From Sulfurovum sp. (GTDB taxonomy: Bacteria > Campylobacterota > Campylobacteria > Campylobacterales > Sulfurovaceae), in the NCBI GenBank assembly GCA_012329065.1, contig JAAXPZ010000043.1, positions 1 to 34,009 of the forward strand: 34,009 nt of DNA, in the 5' to 3' direction. Below are positions 8,973 to 18,431 of the stretch, one piece after another. The notes beneath the pieces were generated by a model, which saw only the letters and a program-made list of their open reading frames with translations, ran no database searches and had not been told where the DNA came from. The position numbers and the translations under genes are program-made. Positions within the stretch are counted from its first letter, which is position 1, and each line of letters opens with the position of its first letter.

Positions 8973-9004
8973 TAGCATTACTTGAGAGTAATATATGCTA
9001 TATT
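8973..9004 (+). promoter_or_regulatory. Inverted repeat overlapping the probable clpB promoter
   Basis: TAGCATTACT (8973-8982) is followed by TGAG and then AGTAA-TATA-TGCTA (8987-9000): a perfect TTACT/AGTAA core, with outer TAGCA/TGCTA arms that match if four bases are looped out. The right arm overlaps an extended -10 element TGC-TATATT (8996-9004). This position suits a repressor operator for a heat-shock gene. It is not a standard CIRCE, since spacing and core differ, and it contains only one CTTGAG half of an HspR-type HAIR site. Confidence 0.45.
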
Positions 9005-9048
9005 TACACAAAGTCAATATAGGAAAAGTTCAACAATAGGAGATTAAT

Positions 9049-11622
9049 ATGAGTATATTAGAAAAATTAACTAACCAAATGCAGGGAGCTATAGAATCTG
9101 CTTTGTCACTAGCTCTTCATAATAAAAATCAAGAGGTGCAACCGCTACACTTGCTTTGGGGATTGTTGGCAAATAGCAACTCTATCCTCAACCAAGCACT
9201 AAATAAAATGGGTGTAGAAAAACCTGCTATCGAATTGGAGGTCAAGAGTGTAGTTGATAAATTGCCTACGGTCTCCAGTGTTACTAAGGAGAACATAAAG
9301 CTATCTCAAGAGCTAGTTAGGACACTTCAGAATGCTGAGGGCCTTATGGCTACAATCGGTGATCAGTATTTAGCTGTAGATACATGGTTGCTGGCAAATG
9401 CTGATGAGGGCTTCATGAAGTCTACCCTAGCTAAGTATCTTGATATGAATGAATATAAGAAAACCTTGGAGTCCATCAGGGGTGGTAAAACTATCGATAG
9501 TCAAAGTGGTGATGAGACACTTGAGGCACTGGATCAGTATGGTATAGATCTAAATGAGAAGGCCTTAGATGGCGAGTTGGATCCAGTGATCGGTAGAGAT
9601 GAGGAGGTGCAGAGAATGATGCAAATCCTCATTAGAAAGACAAAAAATAATCCAATACTCATAGGTGAGCCAGGGACAGGAAAAACCGCTATAGTAGAAG
9701 GGTTAGCACAGAGAATAGTCAACAAGGAAGTTCCACTAAGTTTACAAAACATGAGAGTGGTTGCCTTGGATATGAGTAGACTGATCGCTGGCGCGAAGTA
9801 TCGTGGTGAGTTTGAAGATAGACTAAAAGCAGTTATAGATGAAGTAAAATCTGCTGCAAATGTAATTTTGTTTATAGATGAGATACATACCATAGTGGGA
9901 GCAGGGGCTAGTGAGGGAGGAATGGATGCTGCAAATATCCTAAAGCCTGCTCTTGCCAGAGGAGAGCTACATACTATAGGTGCTACTACGCTAAAAGAGT
10001 ACAGAAAGTATTTTGAAAAAGATTCAGCACTACAGAGACGATTTCAACCCGTCAAGGTAGAAGAGCCGAGCATCAATGAAGCCTTGCAGATACTTAGAGG
10101 CATCAAAGATAGGCTAGAAGCACATCATAATGTCACTATCACAGATAGTGCCCTTGTCGCTGCTGCCAAGCTCTCTGACCGATATATTACAGATAGATTT
10201 TTGCCAGACAAGGGTATAGACTTGATAGACGAGGCTGCTGCGGAACTCAAAATGCAGATAGAAAGCGAACCAAGCGAGCTGGCTAAAGTCAAACGAGATA
10301 TCTCTACTCTCATGGTGGAGCGAGAAGCACTCAAAATGGAAGAAGGTGATAAAAATGATAAACGCCTTGCTGAGATTATAAAAGAGCTTGCCGATCTTGA
10401 AGAAAAAAGAATAGGACTACAGAGTCAATTCGACAATGAAAAAGCAGTTTTTAATGATATTGCAGAAGTCAAAAGTAAAATGGAATCTTTAAAAACTCAA
10501 GCAGAGCTTGCCAAAAGAGAGGGAGACTTCTCTAGAGTTGCTGAGATAGAGCATGGTTTGATTCGTGAACAACAAAGTGAGTCGGAGGAGCTTGAGAATC
10601 GATGGAAACAAATGATGCAAAGTGGCACACTGCTCAAAAATTCTGTTGATGAGGAGATGATAGCCAGTATCGTCAGCAGGTGGACGGGAATCTCTGTCAA
10701 CAAGATGTTACAGAGTGATAAAGATAAAATTCTTGCTATAGAGGATATCCTCAGAGAAGAGGTAGTAGGACAAGGAGAGGCACTACATGCAGTTGCTAGG
10801 GCGATCAAAAGGAACAAAGCAGGACTGAGTGATCTAAATCGTCCAATTGGTAGCTTCATGTTTTTGGGTCCTACTGGTGTAGGTAAAACTCAGGTTGCCA
10901 AGACACTTGCAAAATTCTTGTTTGATACAGAGAAAGCTATGATACGAATCGATATGAGTGAGTATATGGAGAAGCATGCCGCTAGTCGTCTAGTTGGTGC
11001 ACCTCCAGGCTATGTTGGCTATGATGAGGGTGGACAGCTAACCGAGGCAGTCAGACGCAAACCATACTCTGTTGTGCTTTTTGATGAGATAGAAAAAGCA
11101 CATCCAGATGTGTTCAATACACTCTTGCAGGTGCTTGATGACGGACGACTAACTGACAATAAAGGTGTCACGGTGGATTTTAAAAACACCATTATCATCA
11201 TGACTAGCAATATAGCAAGTGATAAGATAATAGATATTTCTGACCCAATAGAAAGAAAAAAAGCAGTAAATGATGAGCTTAAGCGTGCTTTCAAGCCAGA
11301 GTTTCTGAACCGTTTGGATGATATGGTCATCTTCAATCCATTGGATTTAGATGCTATCACAAATATCGTGGATATCCTTTTTAAAGGCATCCAAAAGAAA
11401 CTCTCAGAGCGAGATATTCAGATAGTACTGACTCCAGATGCCAAGACCTATATCGCAGAGGTTGGTTTCGATCCAGTATATGGTGCCAGACCACTCAAAA
11501 GAGCACTCTATGAGGTAGTAGAAGACAGACTAGCAGAGCTGATACTCGAGGATAAAATCACAGAGAGTAGCAAAGTCACCTTTGATGTGAAAAATGCTGA
11601 GGTTGTTGTTGATATAGAGTAG
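9049..11622 (+). CDS. clpB: ATP-dependent disaggregase ClpB
   Basis: 857-residue Hsp100 chaperone that extracts proteins from aggregates together with DnaK. It shows an N-terminal Clp_N repeat domain (1-145), a first AAA+ module with Walker A GEPGTGKT (206-213) and Walker [10 protein letters not shown], the long coiled-coil middle domain (about 400-520, rich in Glu, Lys and Leu), a second AAA+ module with Walker A GPTGVGKT and Walker [12 protein letters not shown], and a C-terminal D2-small domain ending in [12 protein letters not shown] and IEDE-like acidic strands. The middle domain separates it from ClpA and ClpC. An AGGAG ribosome site precedes the ATG. It appears to be transcribed alone from the promoter near 9000. 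Confidence 0.97.
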   Translation: MSILEKLTNQMQGAIESALSLALHNKNQEVQPLHLLWGLLANSNSILNQALNKMGVEKPAIELEVKSVVDKLPTVSSVTKENIKLSQELVRTLQNAEGLMATIGDQYLAVDTWLLANADEGFMKSTLAKYLDMNEYKKTLESIRGGKTIDSQSGDETLEALDQYGIDLNEKALDGELDPVIGRDEEVQRMMQILIRKTKNNPILIGEPGTGKTAIVEGLAQRIVNKEVPLSLQNMRVVALDMSRLIAGAKYRGEFEDRLKAVIDEVKSAANVILFIDEIHTIVGAGASEGGMDAANILKPALARGELHTIGATTLKEYRKYFEKDSALQRRFQPVKVEEPSINEALQILRGIKDRLEAHHNVTITDSALVAAAKLSDRYITDRFLPDKGIDLIDEAAAELKMQIESEPSELAKVKRDISTLMVEREALKMEEGDKNDKRLAEIIKELADLEEKRIGLQSQFDNEKAVFNDIAEVKSKMESLKTQAELAKREGDFSRVAEIEHGLIREQQSESEELENRWKQMMQSGTLLKNSVDEEMIASIVSRWTGISVNKMLQSDKDKILAIEDILREEVVGQGEALHAVARAIKRNKAGLSDLNRPIGSFMFLGPTGVGKTQVAKTLAKFLFDTEKAMIRIDMSEYMEKHAASRLVGAPPGYVGYDEGGQLTEAVRRKPYSVVLFDEIEKAHPDVFNTLLQVLDDGRLTDNKGVTVDFKNTIIIMTSNIASDKIIDISDPIERKKAVNDELKRAFKPEFLNRLDDMVIFNPLDLDAITNIVDILFKGIQKKLSERDIQIVLTPDAKTYIAEVGFDPVYGARPLKRALYEVVEDRLAELILEDKITESSKVTFDVKNAEVVVDIE

Positions 11623-11650
11623 ATTCGCACGGAGAACTTTCAGAAATTGA

Positions 11651-11659
11651 TGCTAAAAT
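11651..11659 (+). promoter_or_regulatory. Extended -10 promoter upstream of glnS
   Basis: TGC-TAAAAT, one mismatch from the ideal extended -10, lies about 70 bases before glnS in the 104-bp gap after clpB. No convincing terminator for clpB is seen in this gap, so readthrough is possible. Confidence 0.4.
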
Positions 11660-11726
11660 TCCTGCACAGAGTACTCACGATAGATGTGAATTTGTCTTTT
11701 GTAGAAGTTCCAGTTTAAAAGGTTTA

Positions 11727-13982
11727 ATGATAATGAGCAAGTGCAAAGATTTTTTACGCAGTATAGTTGAAGAAGACTTGAAATCTGGCAAATACAGAGA
11801 GGTAGCTACACGATTTCCTCCAGAGCCTAATGGGTTCCCACATATTGGGCATGCTAAGTCTATTTGTATAAATTTTGGCATCGCTGATGACTATCAGGGT
11901 CATTGTAATCTTAGAATGGATGACACCAATCCAACTACAGAAGATACAAAATATGTTGAGGCTCTTAAAGATGCTGTAGAGTGGCTTGGGTTTGATTGGG
12001 GTAGTAGTGTGTATTTTACTTCTGATTATTTCCTTCAGTTATATGATTATGCTGTAAAACTTATAAAAATGGGCAAAGCATATGTAGATAGTTTAGATGA
12101 AGAAGAGATACGCGAATATCGTGGTACGATTACAGAGCATGGAAGACGGAGTAAATATGCTGATCGCACGATTGAGGAAAACCTAAACCTTTTGGAAAGA
12201 ATGAAAAAAGGTGAGTTTAAAGACGGCGAACATGTGCTGAGAGCCAAGATTGATATGGCCGCAGCTAACATAAAAATGAGAGACCCTCTTTTGTATAGAA
12301 TCAGGAATATTAAACATTTTAGAACAGGAGATGAGTGGTCAATTTATCCAATGTATGATTTTGCTCACTGTTTATCAGATTATATTGAGGGAATATCTCA
12401 CTCTATCTGTACACTAGAGTTTGAAAACAACCGTGCTATTTATGATTGGGTATTAGATGAACTTGGACTCGAGTTGCCACGCCCATATCAGTATGAGTTT
12501 GCACGATTGGCTATCAACTATACAGTTATGAGTAAAAGAAAGCTTTTGAAACTTGTTGATGGTGGGCAGGTTAGTGGCTGGGATGATCCTCGTTTGCCTA
12601 CGATTGCTGGGTATAAAAGAAGAGGATATACTCCAGCATCTATTTTAAATTTCTGTGATCAAATAGGCATAACAAAAGCAAACTCAATGGTAGATGTTTC
12701 ACAGCTTGAATTTTGCATCAGAGATGATCTAAATAAACAAGTACCACGGGCTATGTGTGTACTTGATCCACTGAAGGTAACTATCGAAAACTACGATGGC
12801 TATGAAGATATTGATGCTTCATATTACCCACATGATGTACCCAAAGAAGGTTCAAGAAAAATACCTTTCTCTAAAGAGATTTATATTGAACGAGAGGACT
12901 TCATAGAAAAGCCTCCAAAAGGTTATTTTCGTCTCACGATGGAGCAACCAGTGAGACTTAGGCATGCCTATATAATCACCTGCAAAGAGGTCATCAGGGA
13001 CACAAGTGGAAATATCATAGAAATAAAAGCAGAGTATCACCCTAAATCCAAAAGTGGCTTAGATACTAGCGGCATCAAGGTCAAAAGTGCTATTCAGTGG
13101 GTGAGTGCCAAAGAGGCAAAAAAAGTAGAAGTAAGACTTTATGATAGATTGTTCTCAGCAGAGCTTCCTGAGGGAGTAGAGGATTTAAATCCAAATTCTT
13201 TGCAGGTTATCAAAAATGCCCTTATAGAGCCAGCTGTTATAGCTGATAGGCCTGATGAGAGATTTCAGTTTGAGAGACAGGGGTATTTTTATGCTGATCC
13301 AATTGATTATAGAGATGAGAAACCAGTGTTTAATAAAATCGTCTCTCTCAAGGACTCATGGTCTAAAAAGAAAAAAGAAAATAATAGTGAACCTAGGGCT
13401 CAAACTACAACTATACAGATAGATGGTGAGGTTGCACCTATGAATGAAGCTGAACAAACATTGTTCGATAAGTACACTCAAAAGTATGGGCTCAATAGTG
13501 AAGTGGCCAATACTCTAGCTCGCGATGAGCAACTCTCATCATTTTATGAAGAGTCTTTGTCTATACTTAGCTCCCCTGTATCTCTTGCCAATATCGTGAG
13601 CAATGAAGTGGCAAGAGAGTTAAAGCAGATGGAAGTAAAAGAGCTCAAATTTACTGCAAAACATATATCAGAACTTGTCAAAATGCTTGATGATGACACT
13701 ATCTCAAATAAAATTGCTAAACAAGTATTTGAAGTGATGGTAAAAACTGGAAAAACTCCAATACAAATCGTTGAAGATAAAAGGCTTATTCAGATAAGTG
13801 ATCCTTCGGAAATAGAGCCTATTATAGATAAGGTGATTGCAAATAATCCAGATAATGTTGCTAAGTTTAAAGCAGGAAATAGCAAACTTTTAGGCTTCTT
13901 TGTAGGTCAAGTGCTCAAAAGCACAGGAGGCAAAGCAAATCCAAAAATAGTGAATCAACTTGTGGCTAAGAAATTACAATAG
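11727..13982 (+). CDS. glnS: Glutaminyl-tRNA synthetase with C-terminal YqeY/GatB-like domain
   Basis: Charges tRNA-Gln directly with glutamine. The catalytic core carries the GlnRS-type sequence RFPPEPNGFPHIGHAKS (HIGH at 39-42) and a VMSKRKL signature (MSK at 268-270); both are GlnRS rather than GluRS features. From about residue 572 to 751 a YqeY/GatB-tail domain follows, ending in GFFVGQVLKSTGGKANP, which can act as an extra tRNA-binding arm, as in Deinococcus GlnRS. This explains the length (751, against about 555 for E. coli). Well-studied Campylobacterota (Helicobacter, Campylobacter) lack GlnRS and use GatCAB, so acquisition by transfer is plausible. ATG codons at 11727 and 11733 are both possible starts; AAAAGG favours the first. 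Confidence 0.93.
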   Translation: MIMSKCKDFLRSIVEEDLKSGKYREVATRFPPEPNGFPHIGHAKSICINFGIADDYQGHCNLRMDDTNPTTEDTKYVEALKDAVEWLGFDWGSSVYFTSDYFLQLYDYAVKLIKMGKAYVDSLDEEEIREYRGTITEHGRRSKYADRTIEENLNLLERMKKGEFKDGEHVLRAKIDMAAANIKMRDPLLYRIRNIKHFRTGDEWSIYPMYDFAHCLSDYIEGISHSICTLEFENNRAIYDWVLDELGLELPRPYQYEFARLAINYTVMSKRKLLKLVDGGQVSGWDDPRLPTIAGYKRRGYTPASILNFCDQIGITKANSMVDVSQLEFCIRDDLNKQVPRAMCVLDPLKVTIENYDGYEDIDASYYPHDVPKEGSRKIPFSKEIYIEREDFIEKPPKGYFRLTMEQPVRLRHAYIITCKEVIRDTSGNIIEIKAEYHPKSKSGLDTSGIKVKSAIQWVSAKEAKKVEVRLYDRLFSAELPEGVEDLNPNSLQVIKNALIEPAVIADRPDERFQFERQGYFYADPIDYRDEKPVFNKIVSLKDSWSKKKKENNSEPRAQTTTIQIDGEVAPMNEAEQTLFDKYTQKYGLNSEVANTLARDEQLSSFYEESLSILSSPVSLANIVSNEVARELKQMEVKELKFTAKHISELVKMLDDDTISNKIAKQVFEVMVKTGKTPIQIVEDKRLIQISDPSEIEPIIDKVIANNPDNVAKFKAGNSKLLGFFVGQVLKSTGGKANPKIVNQLVAKKLQ

Positions 13983-14115
13983 AACCCTCTGAATAAAAAT
14001 ATTCGTATAATTAGCATCTGTCAGTATTTAACTTTTTAACAGCTTTTATAACAATATTTCTTTAATATGCATAACTTGATGTAGAAAAAGCTCAAAATCA
14101 TAAGGAGCATATCTG

Positions 14116-14700
14116 GTGAACAAAGCAACAAACGATTCCAAACAACTGTTAGTGCTAAATAAACCTAAGGGCTATGTGGTCACTCGCTCTGATGAGTTTG
14201 GACGAAAAACAGTGTATGATCTTTTGCCAGATTGGGTTTTTGATGCTGGATGGATGCCTGTTGGACGGCTTGATTTGGGATCCAAGGGGCTTCTACTCTT
14301 CACCAGTGATGGCAAAATAGGTGATGCGTTGACTAGACCTGGGAACTGTGTAAAGGTATACGAGGTTTGGGTTAGGGGTCATGTCACAGATGAGCATATT
14401 GCCTACGCTAAAAAAGGTGTGGAAAGCAAGCATGGTCTACTCAAGGCTCTTGTTGTTGAAAAGATAGGCATGGGTGGAGCGAAAACAAAACTAAAAATAG
14501 TTATAGACGAGGGAAAAAATCGGCACATACGCCGTCTCTTTGGAGCTATGAAAGATCCAAAATTTGATACACCTTTAAAAGTTTTAGAGCTCAAAAGAAT
14601 CAGTATTGGTTCTTTTGAGCTCGACATCCAAAGTGGCAAGTGGCGTTACCTTACATTGGAAGAAGAGAGAATACTCATTAATAATTTTGATAGAGACTAA
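14116..14700 (+). CDS. rRNA-type pseudouridine synthase, RsuA/RluE group
   Basis: 194-residue RNA pseudouridine synthase. The core motifs are LNKPKGYVVTRSD near the N-terminus, GRLDLGSKGLLLFTSDG with catalytic Asp53, and GKNRHIRRLFGA in the C-terminal half. There is no N-terminal S4 domain, which makes it most like RluE (23S rRNA), but the target base cannot be assigned from sequence alone. It starts with GTG, supported by TAAGGAG eight bases upstream. Its stop codon overlaps the stop of the convergent methyltransferase gene by four bases, leaving no room for a terminator. Confidence 0.85.
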   Translation: MNKATNDSKQLLVLNKPKGYVVTRSDEFGRKTVYDLLPDWVFDAGWMPVGRLDLGSKGLLLFTSDGKIGDALTRPGNCVKVYEVWVRGHVTDEHIAYAKKGVESKHGLLKALVVEKIGMGGAKTKLKIVIDEGKNRHIRRLFGAMKDPKFDTPLKVLELKRISIGSFELDIQSGKWRYLTLEEERILINNFDRD

Positions 14701-15287
14701 GAAAGCTTTTCTACAATTATAGCTTGTTTTCGCATATGCCTTGTCTCTTCACATCCATTCCAGTATTCTTTGTACTCTAGTATCTCATACTTGTCTCCAA
14801 AAAAGCCTTTTAGCTCATTTGGATGTAGATAAAAATCAGGATTAGACGGACTTTTCTCATTTTCTTCGTGTATCATATAAGTATCAATAATAAGTATACC
14901 ATTTTTTACAAGTGCTTCAGAGAGTTTAGAGATGAGAGATCGTACTAGAAAATTTGATTGCAGGATAAGTCCGTAATGGGATATCGGAGGCTCATACTGC
15001 TCCAGATCTATTAGCTGAGTATGTATCTTGGATATATCTGTGACCTTTTTCATGTGTTGTGAAAGCTCTTGAAGTGCGACAGCGGAGATATCAAGTGCAT
15101 CCACCTCAAAGCCATTATCCGCAAGAAACAGAGTATTTCTTCCTGTTCCACAAGCAACATCAAGTGCCTTGTTTGTAGGTGCATGAGTCATGTATTTCTG
15201 CAGGAGAGGGCTTGGCTTTCTTGGCATAAGCAACCCAGCATTATCCATATATTTTTTGTCCCATTTGAGCTGATCTTTTTGTGCCAC
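14697..15287 (-). CDS. SAM-dependent methyltransferase, class I
   Basis: 196-residue Rossmann-fold methyltransferase. Motif I is LDVACGTGRNTLFLADNGF, followed by the acidic end of strand 2 (VDALDIS). The N-terminal WDKKYMDNAGL resembles TehB-like and thiopurine-type small-molecule methyltransferases, which usually open with a W(D/E)xxY element. The substrate is not predictable from the sequence. It starts with GTG, and AGGAAGAGG lies directly upstream on the minus strand. It is convergent with the pseudouridine synthase gene, with a shared CTAA at the two stops. Confidence 0.8.
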   Translation of the reverse strand: MAQKDQLKWDKKYMDNAGLLMPRKPSPLLQKYMTHAPTNKALDVACGTGRNTLFLADNGFEVDALDISAVALQELSQHMKKVTDISKIHTQLIDLEQYEPPISHYGLILQSNFLVRSLISKLSEALVKNGILIIDTYMIHEENEKSPSNPDFYLHPNELKGFFGDKYEILEYKEYWNGCEETRHMRKQAIIVEKLS

Positions 15288-15360
15288 ACCTCTTCCTTTT
15301 TTTGCGTAAATATTTCATCTACAATCATGTGAGTTATATTCAGGAATTATATCATAAAAT

Positions 15361-15413
15361 CAAATGATACATTAATATTCTGTTTGCAAACAAATGATAA
15401 AATTAAGTATAAA
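15361..15413 (+). promoter_or_regulatory. Promoter/operator region of the usp-SLC13 operon
   Basis: A perfect 12-bp palindrome TGTTTGCAAACA (15381-15392) overlaps a candidate -35 (TTGCAA, 15384-15389), with a TATAAA -10 at 15408-15413, 18 bases apart. The nonamer CAAATGATA occurs exactly twice, at 15361-15369 and 15391-15399, with a 30-bp period. Together these look like a regulated promoter; the regulator is unknown. Confidence 0.45.
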
Positions 15414-15429
15414 TTATCCAAGGAGGAAT

Positions 15430-16584
15430 ATGATGAAAAAAATAGAGAAAATATTGGTAGCCATAGATGGCTCAGTTATGTCACAAGAAGCACTTAAGCG
15501 TGCAGTATCGATCAGCAAAGAAAAAAACGCACAGCTCATTGTTGTTCATGTGATAGAACCTTCTTTTTTAGAGTCACCCTTTTTAAAATCCATAGATAAA
15601 GATGAAGTAAAAAAGCAGATAACAGCACAAGTAGATGAGATTGTCTCTGCTAAGGGGCTTGATTATCTTCTTTTTGTAGAGTCTGGTTCAGCATACGGGA
15701 TGATTCATACGATGACAAAGAGGCTAAAAGTAGATCTCCTTGTCATGGGTGTACATGGCAAGAAGGACCCAAAGAGCAGTCATTTTGGCTCTACAGCACT
15801 GAAGCTTGTTCAGAAGACAAATATACCAGTGTTGATTGTAAAAAACATGGCTAGAAAAGAGTATAGCAAGATGATTGCCCCAACCAATTTATCTGCATAT
15901 TCAAAAGATAGTATTTTATTTGCAAAAACACTTTTTAGAAATACCGAGTTAAAATATCTCTATGCCTATGTTGCCATAGATGATTTTCAAGATATGACTT
16001 ATTATGTCAGCGTCGATGAGTCTGGTCAACTAAAAAAGGAGTTATATACAGAGGCACATATGGCCCTAAATGAGTTTGTAGAAAGTGTTGCCAAAGGTGG
16101 AACAGATCTGCTGGAGTGTGAGTGGTCAGTCAGCGAAGAACTCCTTGTTCACACAGAGAAGGATCAAGCAGACCTTCTTGTGCTCGGATCAAAAGGTGTT
16201 AGAAATCTAAACTCTTTTGTCTTCGGCTCAATAGCGTCTTATATGATACAAAGATCTTCTAAGGATGTGCTTGCATATGTTCCAGAGAAACTAGCATCAG
16301 AGCATAAAAAGGAAGTAGAAGAGGTGCTTACTGTAGCAAAAGAACTCGTAGACCAAAGTTCTCCAATACAGAAAGATTTACATAACAGAGAGGATGAGAT
16401 AAAAGATGATTTGGAATCTTTCTTCTATGATAATCTCAAGATAGCAAACTGGAATGTCCCAGAGGCAGATAATCAAGAGATTGCAGAAGGTTTGATCTCT
16501 ATATTGGCAGAAAAGCTAAACGAAATTAACCAAAAAGTAAAAGATGGAGAATATCAAGAGAAAAGAAGAGATATTTTTCAATAG
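15430..16584 (+). CDS. Tandem-domain universal stress protein (UspA family)
   Basis: 385 residues with two Usp domains: the first about 5-140 (opening KILVAIDGSVMSQEAL), the second about 142-290. Both keep the nucleotide-binding pattern G-2x-G-9x-G-S/T: GVHGKKDPKSSHFGST in the first and GSKGVRNLNSFVFGSI in the second, so ATP binding is likely. A charged helical tail (about 300-385) with no recognised domain follows. The start at 15430 is fixed by a strong AGGAGGA site; 12 upstream in-frame codons are not credible. The SLC13 carrier gene begins three bases after its stop codon, so the pair is co-transcribed and may act together, for example as a cytoplasmic regulator of the carrier. Confidence 0.88.
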   Translation: MMKKIEKILVAIDGSVMSQEALKRAVSISKEKNAQLIVVHVIEPSFLESPFLKSIDKDEVKKQITAQVDEIVSAKGLDYLLFVESGSAYGMIHTMTKRLKVDLLVMGVHGKKDPKSSHFGSTALKLVQKTNIPVLIVKNMARKEYSKMIAPTNLSAYSKDSILFAKTLFRNTELKYLYAYVAIDDFQDMTYYVSVDESGQLKKELYTEAHMALNEFVESVAKGGTDLLECEWSVSEELLVHTEKDQADLLVLGSKGVRNLNSFVFGSIASYMIQRSSKDVLAYVPEKLASEHKKEVEEVLTVAKELVDQSSPIQKDLHNREDEIKDDLESFFYDNLKIANWNVPEADNQEIAEGLISILAEKLNEINQKVKDGEYQEKRRDIFQ

Positions 16585-16587
16585 CAT

Positions 16588-17994
16588 ATGAAAAAAAAGC
16601 ACACAACAAAAGCCAACATTGAATGTGAGGAGTATTATTTTTCTTTAACTAGGGGTCATATAGTGGCATTGATTATGGCACCTGTGTTGGCAGTAGCAGT
16701 TTACTTTTTAATGTTAGCACAGGGCTCACTTATTGCAGGGGCACTAAGTATAACTGTATTTGCCGCAACACTATGGATTACCGAAGCTTTGCCTTTGCCT
16801 GTGACTGCTGTGTTGATTCCTGTAGGTTTGGCTACAGTGGGTGTATTTAAAATAAGTGATGCATATGTTTCTTTTGGTAGCCCTGTGTTATTTTTAGTAC
16901 TTGGAGGGTATGCCTTGGCTGTAGCTGTTGAAGCCAACAAAGTTGATAGGTGGATAGCACAACACATTTTGAGTCTTGCAGGCTCACACACTATAGGTCT
17001 TTTGGTCGCCTTTATGCTTACTTCAGCTCTACTATCTATGCTTATTTCAAACACTGCAACTACTGCGTTGCTCCTGCCTGTAGCACTTGGTATCTTGGCA
17101 AAACAAAAAATAGACAATAACCTCTCAAGGCTTTTGCTTTTAGGCGTAGCATATGGTGCGAGTATCGGTGGAGTTGCAACCCTAACTGGATCTGCACCTA
17201 ACGCTATAGCCGCAGGGCTTTTAGACATTAACTTTTTGCAGTGGATATCTTATGGTTTGCCAGTGAGTATCACTATGCTCATTGTTGCTATACCTATACT
17301 TTGGTGGACATACACACCCAATACCAAACACATCAAAACCTCCATCAATCAAGAAAAAGAAAAGCTCACAAAAGATGGAAGAAAGACACTATTTGTGACT
17401 GCAATTACACTTTTTTTATGGTTATTTGGCCCATTTATAACACAATTACTGTCTCTTTCTTCAGCACTATTCTCTTCTGCATCTGTTGCTGTTCTGGCCG
17501 TAGCACTTCTTATTTTAACAGGTTGTGTGCGTTGGAGAACTATAGAAAAAGGAGTGCACTGGGGTGTGCTGTTGCTACTTGGCGGAGGGTTGACTCTTGG
17601 TCGGGGGCTTACAGAGTCTGGTGCGGCTGACTGGTTGGCAAATTTACTTGTCTCAGGCGTAGGTGATTTACCCATGCTTGTGTTGCTTCTCTTTTTGGTG
17701 GGTATTGGAGTATTTGCCACTGAGCTTATATCCAACACGGCAGTTACAGCAAAGCTAGCACCTATTTTAGCAGGTGTAGCACTACAGCTAGGACTAGAGA
17801 CAAGTTCGCTTGTCATACCTGTAGCCATAGCTACTTCTATGGCTTTTATGTTACCTGTTGCCACACCTCCAAATGCTTTAGTTCATGCCAGTGGTCATAT
17901 CACTCAGCATGATATGATGAAGGCAGGTCTACGGTTGAATTTTGCAGCTATTTTTGTGATTACACTTCTGTTTTATTTTAACCTAGCAGGCTAA
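16588..17994 (+). CDS. DASS/SLC13 family anion transporter
   Basis: 468-residue inner-membrane carrier with about 11 hydrophobic segments. Family marks are WITEALPLPVTAVL near residue 63 and the pair of SNT motifs (LISNTATT at 152-159 and LISNTAVT at 380-387) that form the two sodium and substrate sites in this fold. Substrates in the family include C4-dicarboxylates, citrate, sulfate and phosphate; sequence does not choose among them. It lies directly behind the Usp gene, and its stop overlaps the stop of the convergent DsrE-like gene by four bases. Confidence 0.88.
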   Translation: MKKKHTTKANIECEEYYFSLTRGHIVALIMAPVLAVAVYFLMLAQGSLIAGALSITVFAATLWITEALPLPVTAVLIPVGLATVGVFKISDAYVSFGSPVLFLVLGGYALAVAVEANKVDRWIAQHILSLAGSHTIGLLVAFMLTSALLSMLISNTATTALLLPVALGILAKQKIDNNLSRLLLLGVAYGASIGGVATLTGSAPNAIAAGLLDINFLQWISYGLPVSITMLIVAIPILWWTYTPNTKHIKTSINQEKEKLTKDGRKTLFVTAITLFLWLFGPFITQLLSLSSALFSSASVAVLAVALLILTGCVRWRTIEKGVHWGVLLLLGGGLTLGRGLTESGAADWLANLLVSGVGDLPMLVLLLFLVGIGVFATELISNTAVTAKLAPILAGVALQLGLETSSLVIPVAIATSMAFMLPVATPPNALVHASGHITQHDMMKAGLRLNFAAIFVITLLFYFNLAG

Positions 17995-18431
17995 AAAGAT
18001 ATATTTTTATAATCCTTATCTAAAAGTCTTGCCGCTACTTGTCCTGGTTTTGCAACCGTAATACCTTTTATAAGAACAGACTTGTCTTTACTTGCGTTTG
18101 GCAGATAAAGAGGGCATACTTCTACTGTAGCACCTTTGTTGATGAGCATTCTCAAGTGTTTTTTTACAGTCAAAGCTTTACCGCTTGGTTTCTCGACAGC
18201 TATACTTTGAATATTTTTATCTGCCAAATCTCCAGCTGGCCCACATAGAACAATATTGACTTTCTTTTTATGAGCTAACAAACTTTTGGTTGACAACACC
18301 ATAGCCATGGTTTGTGTTTGAGGGTCAGCAGAGTTTACTATAACATTTAAGCCTTTAGCTTGTTCTGCACTTAAAATGCTTGGTGCTGCCAATATACCTA
18401 TAGACACTGTTACTAAGAGAGTTTTTTTCAT
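17991..18431 (-). CDS. Periplasmic DsrE/DsrF-like protein
   Basis: 146 residues with a Sec signal peptide (MKKTLLVTVSIGILAAPSILSAEQ). The mature part has the DsrE fold pattern: LNVIVNSADPQTQTMAMVLSTKS, then VNIVLCGPAGD, and VEVCPLYLPNA with Cys106, the position that in many DsrE-like proteins carries the conserved cysteine. Another Cys is at 63. DsrE relatives bind or pass sulfur in sulfur oxidation and thiolation, and exported single-domain versions are frequent in sulfur-metabolising Campylobacterota; the partner here is unknown. AGAAGG precedes the ATG. A candidate -10 (TACAAT on the minus strand, 18465-18470) lies upstream. Confidence 0.8.
   Translation of the reverse strand: MKKTLLVTVSIGILAAPSILSAEQAKGLNVIVNSADPQTQTMAMVLSTKSLLAHKKKVNIVLCGPAGDLADKNIQSIAVEKPSGKALTVKKHLRMLINKGATVEVCPLYLPNASKDKSVLIKGITVAKPGQVAARLLDKDYKNISF

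Noticed and set aside
8973-9000. CIRCE (HrcA) or HAIR (HspR) operator
   Set aside because: The arm spacing is 28 rather than 25 bp, the GAGTGC core is missing, and only one CTTGAG half-site is present.
16701-17864. Long minus-strand ORFs opposite the SLC13 gene
   Set aside because: They mirror the carrier's codon pattern, are rich in Ala, Ser, Thr and Pro, and lack start signals; the plus-strand frame has diagnostic motifs.
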